A model generated the notes under the pieces. The model searched no databases. It was not told the origin of the DNA and was given only the letters and a program-made list of their open reading frames with translations. From Brevibacterium oceani (GTDB lineage Bacteria; Actinomycetota; Actinomycetes; Actinomycetales; Brevibacteriaceae): a DNA stretch of 64,000 nucleotides. Where the stretch lies: the NCBI RefSeq assembly GCF_013623835.1, contig NZ_JABKDE010000005.1, positions 306,987 through 370,986 of the forward strand, in the 5' to 3' direction. The stretch's first letter is position 1. Each line of letters opens with the position of its first letter. This document shows positions 16,673-26,048 of this stretch, in pieces. A program made the position numbers and the translations under genes.

Positions 16673-18364
16673 ATGAGATCCGAAACCACCACCACAGCAC
16701 CGCGCACCGAATCAGCCGCCGAGGCGGCCGCTGCCGGGGCGGGCACCAGGCCTTCCGCCTCGGACGCTGCCAGGTCCGCGACGGGCACCGACCGGACGAG
16801 CACCACCCGTTCGGACGCCGCCCCGTACACCGCAGCGCTGCGGGACTTCCTCGACACGGACCCGTACGCCGAGGCCTCCGGGTCGGGCGGGCGCGAGCGC
16901 GGCGTCGTGCCGTTCACCGGCGAAGAGGTCGTTCGGTTCGCCCGGAACACCCCCGCCGACGTCGAGGCCGCCTATCGGACCGCCCGCATCGCCGCCTCGG
17001 CCTGGGCCGCCCAGTCCGTTGAGCATCGGGCGAAGGTGCTCATGCGGCTGCACGACTCGCTGCGCCGGCACGAGGACCTGCTCCTCGACATCGTGCAGTA
17101 CGAGTCCGGCAAGGCCCGCATCCACGCCTACGACGAGGTCCTCGACACCTACAACGTGCTGCGCCACTACGGCGTGATGGCAGCGAAATACCTCCGTCCC
17201 GAACGTCGGCGAGGGGCGATCCCGGTCCTCACCCGCACCGAGGTGACCCACACACCCCTCGGCGTGATCGGCTTCATCACCCCGTGGAACTACCCGCTGA
17301 CCTTGGGTGCGACCGACCTGTTCGCGGCCCTGACCGCCGGCAACGCCGTCGTCCACAAACCCGATTCGTCGACGACCCTGACCGCGATCTTCATGCGACG
17401 GCTGGCGATCGCCGCGGGCCTGCCGGCCGAGCTGTGGCAGCTCGTACCCGGCCCCTCCTCCGAGATCGGGTCCGCGATCATCGCCGGTGCTGACGGAGTC
17501 TCGTTCACCGGGTCGACGGCCGCGGGACGGTCGATCGCCGCGGAGACGGGACAGCGTCTGCTGCCGACCGCGCTCGAGCTCGGCGGCAAGAACCCGATGG
17601 TCGTGCTCTCCGATGCGGACCTGCCCAAGGCCGTCGAAGGTGCCGTGCGCGGGTCGTTCTCCTCGGCCGGTCAGCTGTGCATCTCGGTCGAGCGTATCTA
17701 CGTCCACGAAGACCTCTATCCGGAGTTCTGCTCCCGTTTCGCCGAGGCGGCGCGCGCCCTGACCCTGAGCGCCGAGTTCGCGTACGGGCCCGGGATGGGA
17801 TCGTTGGGCGGGCCGAAGCAGTTCGAGAGGGTCGGCGCCCATGTCGAACAGGCGCGCGGCGCCGGTGCCACGGTCATCGCCGGCGGGCATCCGGTGCCCG
17901 AGGTGGGCCCGTACTTCTACGCCCCGACCGTGCTCACCGATGTTCCCGCTTCCGCCGAGATCTACCGTGAGGAGACGTTCGGCCCCGTCGTGTCCGTCTA
18001 CCCGGTGTCCTCCGACGCCGAGGCGGTCGCGGCGGCCAATGACAGCGAATACGGCCTCGCCGCAGTCGTGTACTCCCGCTCCCGCGGGCGCGAATACGCC
18101 CGGCAGATCGAGGCGGGGATGATCAACGTCAACGAGGTCTACCCGGCCAGCTGGGGATCCGTCGACGCCCCTGCCGGCGGAGTCAAGGCCTCCGGGCTGG
18201 GCCACCGGCACGGGATCGACGGCATCCACCAGTTCATGCACACGCACACCATCGCCGAGCAGCGGCTTCACCCGATCGCCCCGACGTCGGTGCTCGATCA
18301 GAAGAAGTTCGCGGGCCTCATGTCCGGGGCGCTGTCGGTGATGAAGGCCCTGCGGATGAAGTAA
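16673..18364 (+). CDS. gabD2: Succinate-semialdehyde dehydrogenase (NAD(P)+)
   Basis: 563 residues from the ATG at 16673, which has GGAAGG six bases upstream; the open frame extends further but overlaps the divergent gene. Aldehyde dehydrogenase motifs are VIGFITPWNYPL, SFTGSTAAGR, the general base in LELGGKNPMVVL, and the catalytic Cys in SAGQLCISVERIYVHE. The C-terminal PAGGVKASGLGHRHG is also typical. The CISVERIYV context fits the GabD2/actinobacterial class. It oxidises succinate semialdehyde to succinate at the end of GABA breakdown. The first 70 residues are an Ala/Thr-rich extension. No GABA aminotransferase is adjacent. Confidence 0.85.
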   Translation: MRSETTTTAPRTESAAEAAAAGAGTRPSASDAARSATGTDRTSTTRSDAAPYTAALRDFLDTDPYAEASGSGGRERGVVPFTGEEVVRFARNTPADVEAAYRTARIAASAWAAQSVEHRAKVLMRLHDSLRRHEDLLLDIVQYESGKARIHAYDEVLDTYNVLRHYGVMAAKYLRPERRRGAIPVLTRTEVTHTPLGVIGFITPWNYPLTLGATDLFAALTAGNAVVHKPDSSTTLTAIFMRRLAIAAGLPAELWQLVPGPSSEIGSAIIAGADGVSFTGSTAAGRSIAAETGQRLLPTALELGGKNPMVVLSDADLPKAVEGAVRGSFSSAGQLCISVERIYVHEDLYPEFCSRFAEAARALTLSAEFAYGPGMGSLGGPKQFERVGAHVEQARGAGATVIAGGHPVPEVGPYFYAPTVLTDVPASAEIYREETFGPVVSVYPVSSDAEAVAAANDSEYGLAAVVYSRSRGREYARQIEAGMINVNEVYPASWGSVDAPAGGVKASGLGHRHGIDGIHQFMHTHTIAEQRLHPIAPTSVLDQKKFAGLMSGALSVMKALRMK

Positions 18365-18407
18365 GGGCTGGGCCTGCGGGCAGTGGACCCGCATGCGGAG
18401 CGGGGCA

Positions 18408-18417
18408 CCACCTCGGC
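18408..18417 (-). repeat. Intergenic copy of GCCGAGGTGG
   Basis: One of the non-coding copies of the recurrent decamer, here in the gap after succinate-semialdehyde dehydrogenase and just before the hairpin at 18452-18502. Confidence 0.6.
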
Positions 18418-18451
18418 GAGAAGTGGTCACGATCGGATACTTCCCCAAATC

Positions 18452-18502
18452 TAGGTCGCTATCGGACATTTCTGACGCTGAAAAATGTCCGATAGCGACC
18501 TA
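18452..18502. terminator. Long hairpin between convergent genes
   Basis: A perfect 20-bp stem, TAGGTCGCTATCGGACATTT (18452-18471) with its complement at 18483-18502, around an 11-base loop. It sits between succinate-semialdehyde dehydrogenase (+) and the penicillin-binding protein (-). The A/T-rich stem top could give short U-runs in both transcripts, supporting a two-way terminator. Confidence 0.8.
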
Positions 18503-18525
18503 TGTTTCGGCCCGAGCCAGCCCAA

Positions 18526-20619
18526 TCAGGCTCGGTTATCGCGAATGCGGTCGAAGAATTCGTGCGCGACGGGCACGGCCGCCTCGGCGCCGAATCCCCC
18601 GTCCTCGACGAGCACGGCCACGGCCAGATCTCCTTGGAACCCGGCGAACCACGAATGCGTGCGCGGCGGGGAGTCGTCGCCGTATTCGGCGGTGCCGGTC
18701 TTGCCATGCACATCCTTGCCCGGGACGTCCTTGAGGTCGGTGGCGGTGCCGTCAGTGACCGCGCGGCGCATCATGTCCTTCAGCTCCTTCGCCGCGTCCG
18801 CGTCGAGCTGCGGGGCGTCGGCTGATTCGTCGGCATCGCCGCCGGAGGTGCCTCCTCTGCCGTCGGTGCCGCCTGCCTCATCACTTCCGCTGCCTGCCGA
18901 ACCTGCTCTGTCTTCGAGTGCATCGCCGAGGACGAGCTGCGGAGTCACGGTCTCCCCTGCGCTCACCGAGGCGGCCATCGTCGCCACGGCCAACGGGCTC
19001 GCCTGCACCTTGCCCTGACCGATCATCTGTGCGGCATGGGTGACGGTGTCATCGTCGGTCGGGACCGAGGCCATTTTCGCTCCGATGCCGAACGCTCCGG
19101 CGCTGTCCTTCTCTGACCCGGCACCGCCCTTCTCTGACCCGGGACCGTCCTCATCCTTCCCGGCGCTGCCTGCGTCCTTCCCCGCCCCGCTCGTCATGCC
19201 GAGTTGGGCGGCCGCGGCGGCCACCTCGGCGCCGGTGACCTTCTCTCCGGAGGACACGAAGGCGGTGTTGCAGGAGTGGGCGAAGTCCTCGGCCAAGCTG
19301 ACGGTGCCGAGCACTTCGTCCTCGGCGTTCTTGAATCTCTTGCCGCCGATGGTCGCTGTCTTCGGGCAGGCGATGTCGTCATCGGGTTTCACCCCGGATT
19401 CGAGGAGGGCGAGACCGGAGGCGATCTTGAAGACCGAACCGGGAGCGTACCGGCCGGTCAGCGCCCGATCCCACGCCGCGCCCTTCGGATCGTGGTTGGC
19501 CACGGCGAGGACGTGACCGTCGCTGGGCCGGATGACGACGACGGCGGCCGGCTTCTTCGCGGTCGCGGTCGCCTCGTCCGCGGCGTCCTGGGTCTTCACG
19601 TCGAGGGTGGTCTCGAGGTCCTCGCCGTCCTTCTGTGCGAAGGCGTGCAGACTCGTCAGCTTCGTCTTCCCGCCCTTGTCGTCGGTCGAATCCCCCTTGG
19701 CGAAGACCTCGACGCTGCCGGGTCCGGCGAGGCGGTCATTGAACGATTTCTGCAGTCCCGTGCGTCCGACGACGTCGCCGGCGACGATCTCGCCGTCGGA
19801 TTTCTTGATGTCATCGGCGCTGGCCTGCCCGGTCGATCCCAGGGTGGCCTGAGCGAAGCCGCGGCTGCGGGTCAGGGTCTGGCTGCTGTCGGAGAAGAGG
19901 ACGCCGGGCAGGTCGTGGATGTCGTCCTTGACGTGCTTGTAGTCGTCTTCGCGCAAGGTGACGACGGGAACGAGCTGATTGCCCTCGGCCTTGTCGACCG
20001 TGTCATCGAGATCGTCGGCGTCGAGGTCGAGGGAGTCGACGCCGTCATTGAGCTTCTTCACGAGGGTGCTCAGGGTGTCGGGTTCGAGCCGGTTCGGGTG
20101 GACTCCGATGTCGACGACCTTCCCCTCTTCCATGAGGACTTCATCGTCGGCGCCGAGGATCTTTCCGCGCTTGCCCGGATTCGCCCGCAGTTCGAAGCTG
20201 CCGCCTTTGCCGAGCTTCGGGTGGATGGCCCTCTCGGTGAGGTCCGCCCACCAGAACAGCCCGTGCTTCTCCAGCGGCAGCTCGGACCTGTACCTCCAGG
20301 CCTCACCATCGAAGTTCGCCCAGGTCCAATCGAGTGTCGCCACCGTCTGGCCGTCGGACTCCGTCACGTCATCGACGGTGACCGAGCGCAGATCGACTCG
20401 TTTGCCCAAGGACTTCGTGACCCGGTCGAAGGTGCCCTGGGCCAGTTCCTTCTCATGCCAGATATCGGATGACGGCTGTTCTTCGGCGAGATCGCGGGCC
20501 GCGGCCTCGGCTGCGGTGGAGGCCAGCATCGGAAGTCGGAGGATCGCGAAGACACCGGCACCGGCGAGGAGGACGAGGACAAGGGCGATGGCCAACCAGA
20601 CTCGCGACTTCTTCGACAT
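18526..20619 (-). CDS. Penicillin-binding protein 2-type D,D-transpeptidase with MecA-like N-terminal domain
   Basis: 697 residues, a class B peptidoglycan transpeptidase that cross-links stem peptides outside the membrane. One N-terminal membrane segment (about 7-28) is followed by an NTF2-like/MecA N-terminal domain (ASTAAEAAARDLAEEQPSS onward), a dimerisation domain, and the transpeptidase domain. Catalytic motifs are all present: SVFK (SxxK) within YAPGSVFKIASG, SCN (SxN) in FAHSCNTAF, and KTGTAEYG (KTG, about residue 640). Two Gly/Ser/Glu-rich low-complexity insertions interrupt the transpeptidase domain (about 500-520 and 580-615), unusual for the family. It is probably transcribed alone. 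Confidence 0.9.
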   Translation of the reverse strand: MSKKSRVWLAIALVLVLLAGAGVFAILRLPMLASTAAEAAARDLAEEQPSSDIWHEKELAQGTFDRVTKSLGKRVDLRSVTVDDVTESDGQTVATLDWTWANFDGEAWRYRSELPLEKHGLFWWADLTERAIHPKLGKGGSFELRANPGKRGKILGADDEVLMEEGKVVDIGVHPNRLEPDTLSTLVKKLNDGVDSLDLDADDLDDTVDKAEGNQLVPVVTLREDDYKHVKDDIHDLPGVLFSDSSQTLTRSRGFAQATLGSTGQASADDIKKSDGEIVAGDVVGRTGLQKSFNDRLAGPGSVEVFAKGDSTDDKGGKTKLTSLHAFAQKDGEDLETTLDVKTQDAADEATATAKKPAAVVVIRPSDGHVLAVANHDPKGAAWDRALTGRYAPGSVFKIASGLALLESGVKPDDDIACPKTATIGGKRFKNAEDEVLGTVSLAEDFAHSCNTAFVSSGEKVTGAEVAAAAAQLGMTSGAGKDAGSAGKDEDGPGSEKGGAGSEKDSAGAFGIGAKMASVPTDDDTVTHAAQMIGQGKVQASPLAVATMAASVSAGETVTPQLVLGDALEDRAGSAGSGSDEAGGTDGRGGTSGGDADESADAPQLDADAAKELKDMMRRAVTDGTATDLKDVPGKDVHGKTGTAEYGDDSPPRTHSWFAGFQGDLAVAVLVEDGGFGAEAAVPVAHEFFDRIRDNRA

Positions 20620-20805
20620 AGGTCCATCCTCTACCGAGGTTTCTGCAATGTCTATTGCTACGGTGCCGTCGGTTGGGGTTCACGGTCGCAAGGAGCATGC
20701 GGCCGTAGGTGGGCGAAATGGTCGCCTGGCCAGGACCTGTGGACCAGAATGCCCACCTGGCGCAGACGAGAGGGAAGCAGACGCCGCGAGTTCGAACGCG
20801 CCCGG

Positions 20806-20853
20806 TTCAGTTCGCGCCGGGCTCAGTTCGCGCCGGGCTCAGTTCGCGTCGGC
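20806..20853. repeat. Three tandem 16-base repeats over a stop codon
   Basis: Units start at 20806, 20822 and 20838 and read CTCAGTTCGCGCCGGG with few changes. The stop codon of the response regulator gene lies in the third unit, so the last codons and the stop are copied twice more downstream. Confidence 0.75.
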
Positions 20854-21573
20854 GACGACGGTGTATTCGAGGACGGGGCGGCCCGCCGCACCGTAGCGGG
20901 GACGACGTTCGAGCATGCCCGCGTCGGCCATGGATTCGAGGTAGCGGCGGGCGGTGACGCGGGAGACTCCGAGACCTTCGGACACCTCGGCGGCGGACTG
21001 GCCGGGATTGTCGCCCAGCAGCGTCTTCACCTCGTCCTGCACCGCATCCGGCACGCCTTTCGCGGTCGCGGCAACGGTGTGGGTGCGCAGCGCCGAGATC
21101 GCCTTGTCGACCTCGGTCTGGGTGACTTCACCTTCGTTCGAATCCCCGCCGAGGCGGTTGCGGAAGGACGAATACGCCTCGAGTTTGGACTTGAAGACGG
21201 GGAAGGTGAAGGGCTTGATGATGTACTGCGCGACCCCATAGGACAGGGCCTCCTGCACGATCTGCATGTCCCGGGCGGCGGTGACGGCGATGATGTCCAC
21301 GTCGACACGCTGGCCCCGGATGGCACGGCAGACCTGCAGTCCGTGCCCGTCGGGCAGATTCATATCCAGGAGCACCAGGTGGATGCCCGCGGGGTCGAGG
21401 CCGTAGATCTGGCCCGTCAGAGCGGCCATCGCCTGAGTCGCATTCTTCGCCACTCCCGCGACGTGATAGCCGTCGAGGCGATCGAGGTACTTCGCGTGAG
21501 CACGCGCAGCGACCACCTCGTCCTCGACGACGAGCACTCCGATGCTCGACTCAGGAATGGTTGTGTCTGACAT
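20839..21573 (-). CDS. CitB/DcuR-family response regulator
   Basis: 244 residues. The N-terminal receiver domain holds the acidic pair in VLVVEDEVVAA, the phosphoacceptor Asp in VLLDMNLPDGHG and the Lys in YIIKPFTF. The C-terminal half carries a helix-turn-helix (SAAEVSEGLGVSRVTARRYLESM), the layout of CitB/DpiA/DcuR/MalR regulators of C4-dicarboxylate or citrate use. The cognate kinase is immediately upstream on the same strand, 86 bases away. The target is not evident; no citrate or dicarboxylate transporter is adjacent. Its 3' end overlaps tandem repeats. Confidence 0.9.
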   Translation of the reverse strand: MSDTTIPESSIGVLVVEDEVVAARAHAKYLDRLDGYHVAGVAKNATQAMAALTGQIYGLDPAGIHLVLLDMNLPDGHGLQVCRAIRGQRVDVDIIAVTAARDMQIVQEALSYGVAQYIIKPFTFPVFKSKLEAYSSFRNRLGGDSNEGEVTQTEVDKAISALRTHTVAATAKGVPDAVQDEVKTLLGDNPGQSAAEVSEGLGVSRVTARRYLESMADAGMLERRPRYGAAGRPVLEYTVVADAN

Positions 21574-21659
21574 GCCGCCAGTCTAGCCAACCCCTCCGCG
21601 CTGCGGCGGCGGTTTGTGTTCCAGCCTGGGCACAACGCCCGCACCGGTTCCTCGAGACA

Positions 21660-23663
21660 TCATTCTCCGTGGACTCCGCCCGCACCGACGTTGGCATCCG
21701 GCAGCCACACCGTGAGCACCGCGCCCTTGAACCGGTCGCACTCCTCACCGCGGCCCTGCACGTCGACGGCCCCGCCGAGGCGGCGGATCGCCTGCACCAC
21801 CAGCGACAGCCCGACTCCGCGGGTTCCCGTCTGCTGACGGCCGAGTCCCTGGTCGGTCTCGACGCCGTCGTGTTTGGTCGACCAGCCGCGTTCGAAGATC
21901 GCATCGAGGTGCTCCTCGTCGATGCCCGGCCCGTCGTCGCTGACCTCGATCGTGAATCCGCCGGGACCGCCCGAACCGGACAGGTGCACATGCACGCGCT
22001 TGTCCTCGGACAGCACGTCCTGCCTGCTCAGCGCGTCGAAAGCATTGTCGATGAGGTTGCCCAGGATCGTCGCGAGATCCCGGTCGTCCCCGCCGAGGTT
22101 GCCCGTGAGATCCGCGGTGTCGACCGTCATCTCGATGCCCACCTCGGCGGCTTGGGCGATCTTCGACAGCAGCAGGGCGGAGAGGACGGGGTGGTCGAAG
22201 GTCATCGATCCGTCCCCGTTGACCCGGTTGAGATCGTCGATGTCCTTGGCCGCGAAGTCGATGGCCTCATCGACGTGCCCCGTTTCGAGCAGGGACACGA
22301 CCATGTGCAGCCGGTTCGCGTATTCGTGGGTCTGGGCGCGCAGGGAGTCCGAGAACGAACGGACGGAGACGAGTTCGCCGGAGAGCTCGGCCAGTTCCGT
22401 GTGGTCGCGCATGGTCACGACCCAGGTGTCGCTGGCTGCGTCGGTCGGCTGCTGGTTGACCACGAGCACCCGAGAGTCCGTGTAGTGGATCTCGTCGCGG
22501 GCCCACCGCCCGGAGGCGAGCAGATCGTGGAGTTCCTCGGGCAGGTCGAGTTCGTCCAGGGGCATCTCCGCCGCCGAGGTGGGGGCCGGGTTCGCGTCCC
22601 CCACCGGGGCTGCGTCGCTCGCCGGGGGTGCGTGGCCTGCCAGGCCGGGACCTCCCGCCGCGCCGGCCCCGCCCTCCGGGACGCCATCCGCCGCGCCGGA
22701 CGCATCCGAGCTCGCCGCCCGCTCCCCCGCGGGCAGGCCGAGCAGTTCGCGGGCATCGGCATTGATGAGCACGATTCCGCGTGACCGATCGACCAGCAGG
22801 AGACCTTCGGAGACTGCCTTGAGCACCGAGGAGTAGAAGTCGAGCATGCTCTTGAGCTCCTCGGCGCCGTAGTCGCCGGTGACCCGCCGCAGACCGCGGG
22901 AGGTCGCCCACGACGAGCCGATCCCGAGGACGAGGGTGAGCACTGCGATGCCGATGAGCCATTGGCCCTGGGGCAGAAAGCCCTCCCGGACCGTATCGGC
23001 GGAGGCCCCGACGATGACGGCGCCGACCACGGTGTCGGGCCCCACCTCGTCGGCACCGACGTGTTCGGCGTGGACGGGGGTGATGACGTACATGGTGCCG
23101 TCACCGGGACCGCCGTCGTCGATGAATCGCACGCTCGAACGGCCGTCCTTGATCGCATCCTCATCGACAGACTGGGCGAGCTGGTCGATCGAATCCTCGG
23201 GGATCTTGCCGGAGTTCGCCGAGGCGATCTTGTCCTCGAGCGCCTGCTGCCGATCCGGCGAGCCGAGGGTGGGCGGAGTGAGCAGGTAGTCGATGGGTAC
23301 GACGGCGGCGACGTCGAAGCCGTACTGGCTGATGACATTGCCCAGCATGGTCCCGACATCGGCCCGGGACTCGGCGTCGAGGAAGTCGTCGTTGCCGGCC
23401 TCGCCGGTGCCCACGAGGCCCAGCGACATCGACATGTTGTCCGCCGCCGATCGCAGCAGGTCCTGTTCCCGCTTCGTGTTCAGCTGGGAGAGCTGGATGT
23501 AGAGGAGACTCGTCGTGAGCACCATGATGCCCACGAGCATGACCGAGTTGCCGAACATGATCCGGCCGGCCACGCCGAGGCGGAACCACCGGCTCGCGAC
23601 ACCCGCCGATCCGGCGGATCCCTTCGACAGCACGGTTCGTTTCTCCTTGGGCATGCGTCCCAT
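21660..23663 (-). CDS. CitA/DcuS-family sensor histidine kinase
   Basis: About 667 residues. One membrane segment near the N-terminus (IMFGNSVMLVGIMVLTTSLLYI), an extracytoplasmic PAS-like sensor (about 50-240), a second membrane segment (WLIGIAVLTLVLGIGSSWATSRG), a cytoplasmic PAS region interrupted by a long Gly/Ala-rich insertion (about 320-370), and a kinase core. The dimerisation helix is typical of this family, with the His in SLRAQTHEYANRLHMVVSLL. The ATP site shows NLIDNAFDAL, DDGPGI and GVGLSLV. Starts at 23678 (GTG), 23663 and 23654 are all possible. It follows the MOSC-reductase fusion after 33 bases, so they may be co-transcribed. Confidence 0.88.
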   Translation of the reverse strand: MGRMPKEKRTVLSKGSAGSAGVASRWFRLGVAGRIMFGNSVMLVGIMVLTTSLLYIQLSQLNTKREQDLLRSAADNMSMSLGLVGTGEAGNDDFLDAESRADVGTMLGNVISQYGFDVAAVVPIDYLLTPPTLGSPDRQQALEDKIASANSGKIPEDSIDQLAQSVDEDAIKDGRSSVRFIDDGGPGDGTMYVITPVHAEHVGADEVGPDTVVGAVIVGASADTVREGFLPQGQWLIGIAVLTLVLGIGSSWATSRGLRRVTGDYGAEELKSMLDFYSSVLKAVSEGLLLVDRSRGIVLINADARELLGLPAGERAASSDASGAADGVPEGGAGAAGGPGLAGHAPPASDAAPVGDANPAPTSAAEMPLDELDLPEELHDLLASGRWARDEIHYTDSRVLVVNQQPTDAASDTWVVTMRDHTELAELSGELVSVRSFSDSLRAQTHEYANRLHMVVSLLETGHVDEAIDFAAKDIDDLNRVNGDGSMTFDHPVLSALLLSKIAQAAEVGIEMTVDTADLTGNLGGDDRDLATILGNLIDNAFDALSRQDVLSEDKRVHVHLSGSGGPGGFTIEVSDDGPGIDEEHLDAIFERGWSTKHDGVETDQGLGRQQTGTRGVGLSLVVQAIRRLGGAVDVQGRGEECDRFKGAVLTVWLPDANVGAGGVHGE

Positions 23664-23696
23664 TGTGCCACCGTGCACCGGCCCTCGGCCGGGGTT

Positions 23697-25559
23697 CTAC
23701 AGGGCCAGGCTGATCGGTCCGGCGGGCACGGCCGAGCACACGAGCACCTCGTCATCATCGATCCGGGCGGCCGGCTCGACCGGGTAGAGCACCGACCCTG
23801 CCGCCAGGGACACCGCGCAGGTGCCGCACGAACCGCCGCGACATGAACTCGGCGAACGGAATCCGCGCGCCTCGAGGGACTCGAGCAGGGTGCCCTCCTT
23901 GGGCTCCCAGATGAAGCTCGTCCCCGAGTTCTCGAGCGTCACCTCGGCGGGCGAGCATCCGGCGATGACTTCGCTCATGCCCGTGTTCGGAGACGCGAAG
24001 GTTTCCTGGTGGACGGCGGGGACCCCCGCCTCGTCGGCGGCGGCCAACACGGCCGCGGTGAAGTCGCGGGGCCCGCAGACCATGACGTTGTCACATCCGG
24101 CGACCCAGTCGACGAGCTCGCGGTGGCTCGGCCGTCCGGCGGTCGCGGTGTCACGGTGATGTGTCTCGACGGGGACGGGTCCGGCGTGGGCGCGGTCCTG
24201 CAGGCGGTTCCACAGGCAGGCGGTGCGGTGGTCGCGGTCGACGTGGAAGAGGCGGATCCGATCGGTGGCGGGCAGGTCTGCCAAGCCGTCGCCGCGCAGC
24301 AGCCCGAGGCTCGGGGTGATGCCGATTCCGGCGGTGACCAGCGCCGTCGTGCCGCCGAAGACGCGGGAGGAGGTCATCGTTCCGTGCGGTCCGGAGGTGA
24401 GGACGGATTGCCCGGCCTCGAGTGCGGCCACGGCACGGGAGCCCTTGCCCTGGGTGCGCACGGCGATGCGGACGATGTCCTCGTCGACGTCGGTGATCGT
24501 GTAGGTCCGCCAGAACGGGGCGCCGAGGTCGAGATGGACGCGCAGATTGGTGCCCGGCTCGTCGAATTCGCGGATCCAGCCGAGGTCGTCGCGCAGGGCC
24601 ACCTCGACGATGTCGTTGCAGATCTGCCGTTTGCCCGTCACGGTCATGAACCGCGGCGTGCGTGCGACCTTGACCAGTTCGCGCGGGGCCGGGCCTTCGA
24701 CGGTGATCTCGTCACCGACGGCGACGTCGCCGGTGTCGAGGATCTGCCCGTAGATTCCGCAGTGCAGGTGCCCGCAGGCGGAGTTGAGGAGTCGTGGGAC
24801 GTTGACGTCGACCTCGGTGGTGGTCGGGTTGACGGTGGTTGCCGGGCAGCGTTCGATCGTCGAGCGGATCGCGAGTCTCACCCCGCCGAGGCGGATGACC
24901 TGCCCGATGAGCGCGAACTCCTCGAAGGGTTCGAGGCCCTCGACGAGGACGTTCCCGCGGAAGCGCAGAGGGTCGAGGCCGGCGGGGCCGTGCGCAGCAG
25001 AATCAGTGAGGCCGAGAGCGGCGCGGCCCTCATCGGTGTCGGTGATCGCGGCGACCGTGGCCGGGTTGATGATCGAGATCCCCGACTTCTGCGAGTCGAA
25101 CATCCCTTGGTCCGCGGCCGCCAGCACCCGCGGGAAGTCACCCTGAGGGGGTATCCGTTCGGACAGGAATTCCGCCGAGGCGGCCCTGCCCTCCCGATCG
25201 TCCGTGTCGAAGGTCGTCGACTCTCCGTGCGGATCGGTCAGTGTCACGGTCGCGGCCTCGGGGCCGGCCGTTTCGGCGAGAGAGACCCCGCCCCGCTGGG
25301 CGGGATCGGTCGTCGATTCGGACTCGGCAGACTCGGCGAGAGAAACAGACACCTGCCATCTCTGCAGATCGGTGTCGTTCTTCAGCACCGTGAAGGCGGA
25401 GTACGAATGCCAGGTGTCGTCGGGGATGTCGAGGCTGCCGTTTGTGAACGCGGCGACGCGGTCACCGCGGATTCCGCGGTCCTTGACGACGCGGGCCGCG
25501 GTGAGCTCCTCGGCGGGGAATCCCTTGACCGGGAAGCGGAACAGGCTGGCAACACGCAT
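23697..25559 (-). CDS. MOSC domain - ferredoxin reductase - [2Fe-2S] ferredoxin fusion oxidoreductase
   Basis: 620 residues from the ATG at 25559 (MRVASLFRFPVKG). Order: an N-terminal MOSC beta-barrel domain (to about 280), with STIERCPATTVNPTT as its Cys-containing core; a ferredoxin-reductase-type flavin domain and NAD domain (about 310-520; GPHGTM, TALVTAGIGITPSLGLL, NVMVCGPRDFTAAV); and a plant-type ferredoxin at the C-terminus with the cluster ligands in SCRGGSCGTC and a later VLVCSA. MOSC domains are sulfur/molybdenum carriers; the rest is an NAD(P)H electron relay. A low-complexity insertion near 95-125 splits the MOSC region. Adjacent to a CitAB-like system. Reaction unknown; reduction of an N-hydroxylated or sulfur substrate is possible. 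Confidence 0.85.
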   Translation of the reverse strand: MRVASLFRFPVKGFPAEELTAARVVKDRGIRGDRVAAFTNGSLDIPDDTWHSYSAFTVLKNDTDLQRWQVSVSLAESAESESTTDPAQRGGVSLAETAGPEAATVTLTDPHGESTTFDTDDREGRAASAEFLSERIPPQGDFPRVLAAADQGMFDSQKSGISIINPATVAAITDTDEGRAALGLTDSAAHGPAGLDPLRFRGNVLVEGLEPFEEFALIGQVIRLGGVRLAIRSTIERCPATTVNPTTTEVDVNVPRLLNSACGHLHCGIYGQILDTGDVAVGDEITVEGPAPRELVKVARTPRFMTVTGKRQICNDIVEVALRDDLGWIREFDEPGTNLRVHLDLGAPFWRTYTITDVDEDIVRIAVRTQGKGSRAVAALEAGQSVLTSGPHGTMTSSRVFGGTTALVTAGIGITPSLGLLRGDGLADLPATDRIRLFHVDRDHRTACLWNRLQDRAHAGPVPVETHHRDTATAGRPSHRELVDWVAGCDNVMVCGPRDFTAAVLAAADEAGVPAVHQETFASPNTGMSEVIAGCSPAEVTLENSGTSFIWEPKEGTLLESLEARGFRSPSSCRGGSCGTCAVSLAAGSVLYPVEPAARIDDDEVLVCSAVPAGPISLAL

Positions 25560-25617
25560 ACCTCCGATTGTAGGAGTCGGCGCGCACGCGGGAGTCATGG
25601 TGAGACCAAACGCACAG

Positions 25618-25627
25618 CCGCCTCGGC
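25618..25627 (-). repeat. Intergenic copy of GCCGAGGCGG
   Basis: Non-coding copy of the recurrent decamer in the short divergent gap upstream of csoR, 18 bases before the CsoR operator. Confidence 0.6.
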
Positions 25628-25644
25628 GCGGTACTCCCTTGATT

Positions 25645-25663
25645 TATACCCTATAGGGGTATA
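25645..25663. promoter_or_regulatory. CsoR operator (copper box)
   Basis: TATACCCTATAGGGGTATA, a near-perfect palindrome matching the known A/T-flanked C-G-rich dyad bound by CsoR-family copper sensors. It lies 10 bases before the csoR start codon and would overlap the promoter, so apo-CsoR should block RNA polymerase and Cu(I) release it. Confidence 0.85.
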
Positions 25664-25673
25664 CGGTGTCATC

Positions 25674-25967
25674 ATGACTGAGCATCATGGATACACCCCG
25701 CAGAAGGACGCTCTCGCGCGGAGGATGAAGCGGATCGAAGGTCAGGTCCGCGGCATCGGGAAGATGATCGATGACGACAAGTACTGCATCGACATTCTCA
25801 CCCAGGTCTCCGCCGCGACAGCCGCGCTGCACGCGGTCTCCATCAACCTCCTCGAAGAGCACATCGCTCACTGCGTGGTCGACGCCGCCTCATCCGGCGA
25901 CGACGATGCCGCGCGGAAGAAGATCGAGGAGGCATCAGCCGCCATCGCCCGCCTCATCAAGAGCTGA
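25674..25967 (+). CDS. csoR: Copper-sensing repressor CsoR
   Basis: 97 residues, all-helical family of metal and sulfur sensors. The Cu(I) ligand set is complete: Cys 38 (DKYCIDIL), His 63 and Cys 67 (EEHIAHC). RRMKRIEGQVRGIGKMI is the DNA-binding helix 1 typical of the family. The start is the ATG ten bases after the operator. The C-x(24)-H-x3-C pattern separates true CsoR from CstR and RcnR paralogues. It heads a three-gene copper-efflux operon with copZ and copA and represses it when copper is low. Confidence 0.95.
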   Translation: MTEHHGYTPQKDALARRMKRIEGQVRGIGKMIDDDKYCIDILTQVSAATAALHAVSINLLEEHIAHCVVDAASSGDDDAARKKIEEASAAIARLIKS

Positions 25968-26048
25968 GCCAGCCGGAGCTGACCTCCCCTGGGACTCAGG
26001 CTGACTTGGCTGAGATCGGGCACCTCATCGCTGAATGGAGTACACACA

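Noticed and set aside
24009..25673. Long + strand frame leading into csoR
   Set aside because: It is the antisense of the MOSC-reductase fusion; the CsoR domain begins at the ATG at 25674 right after its operator.
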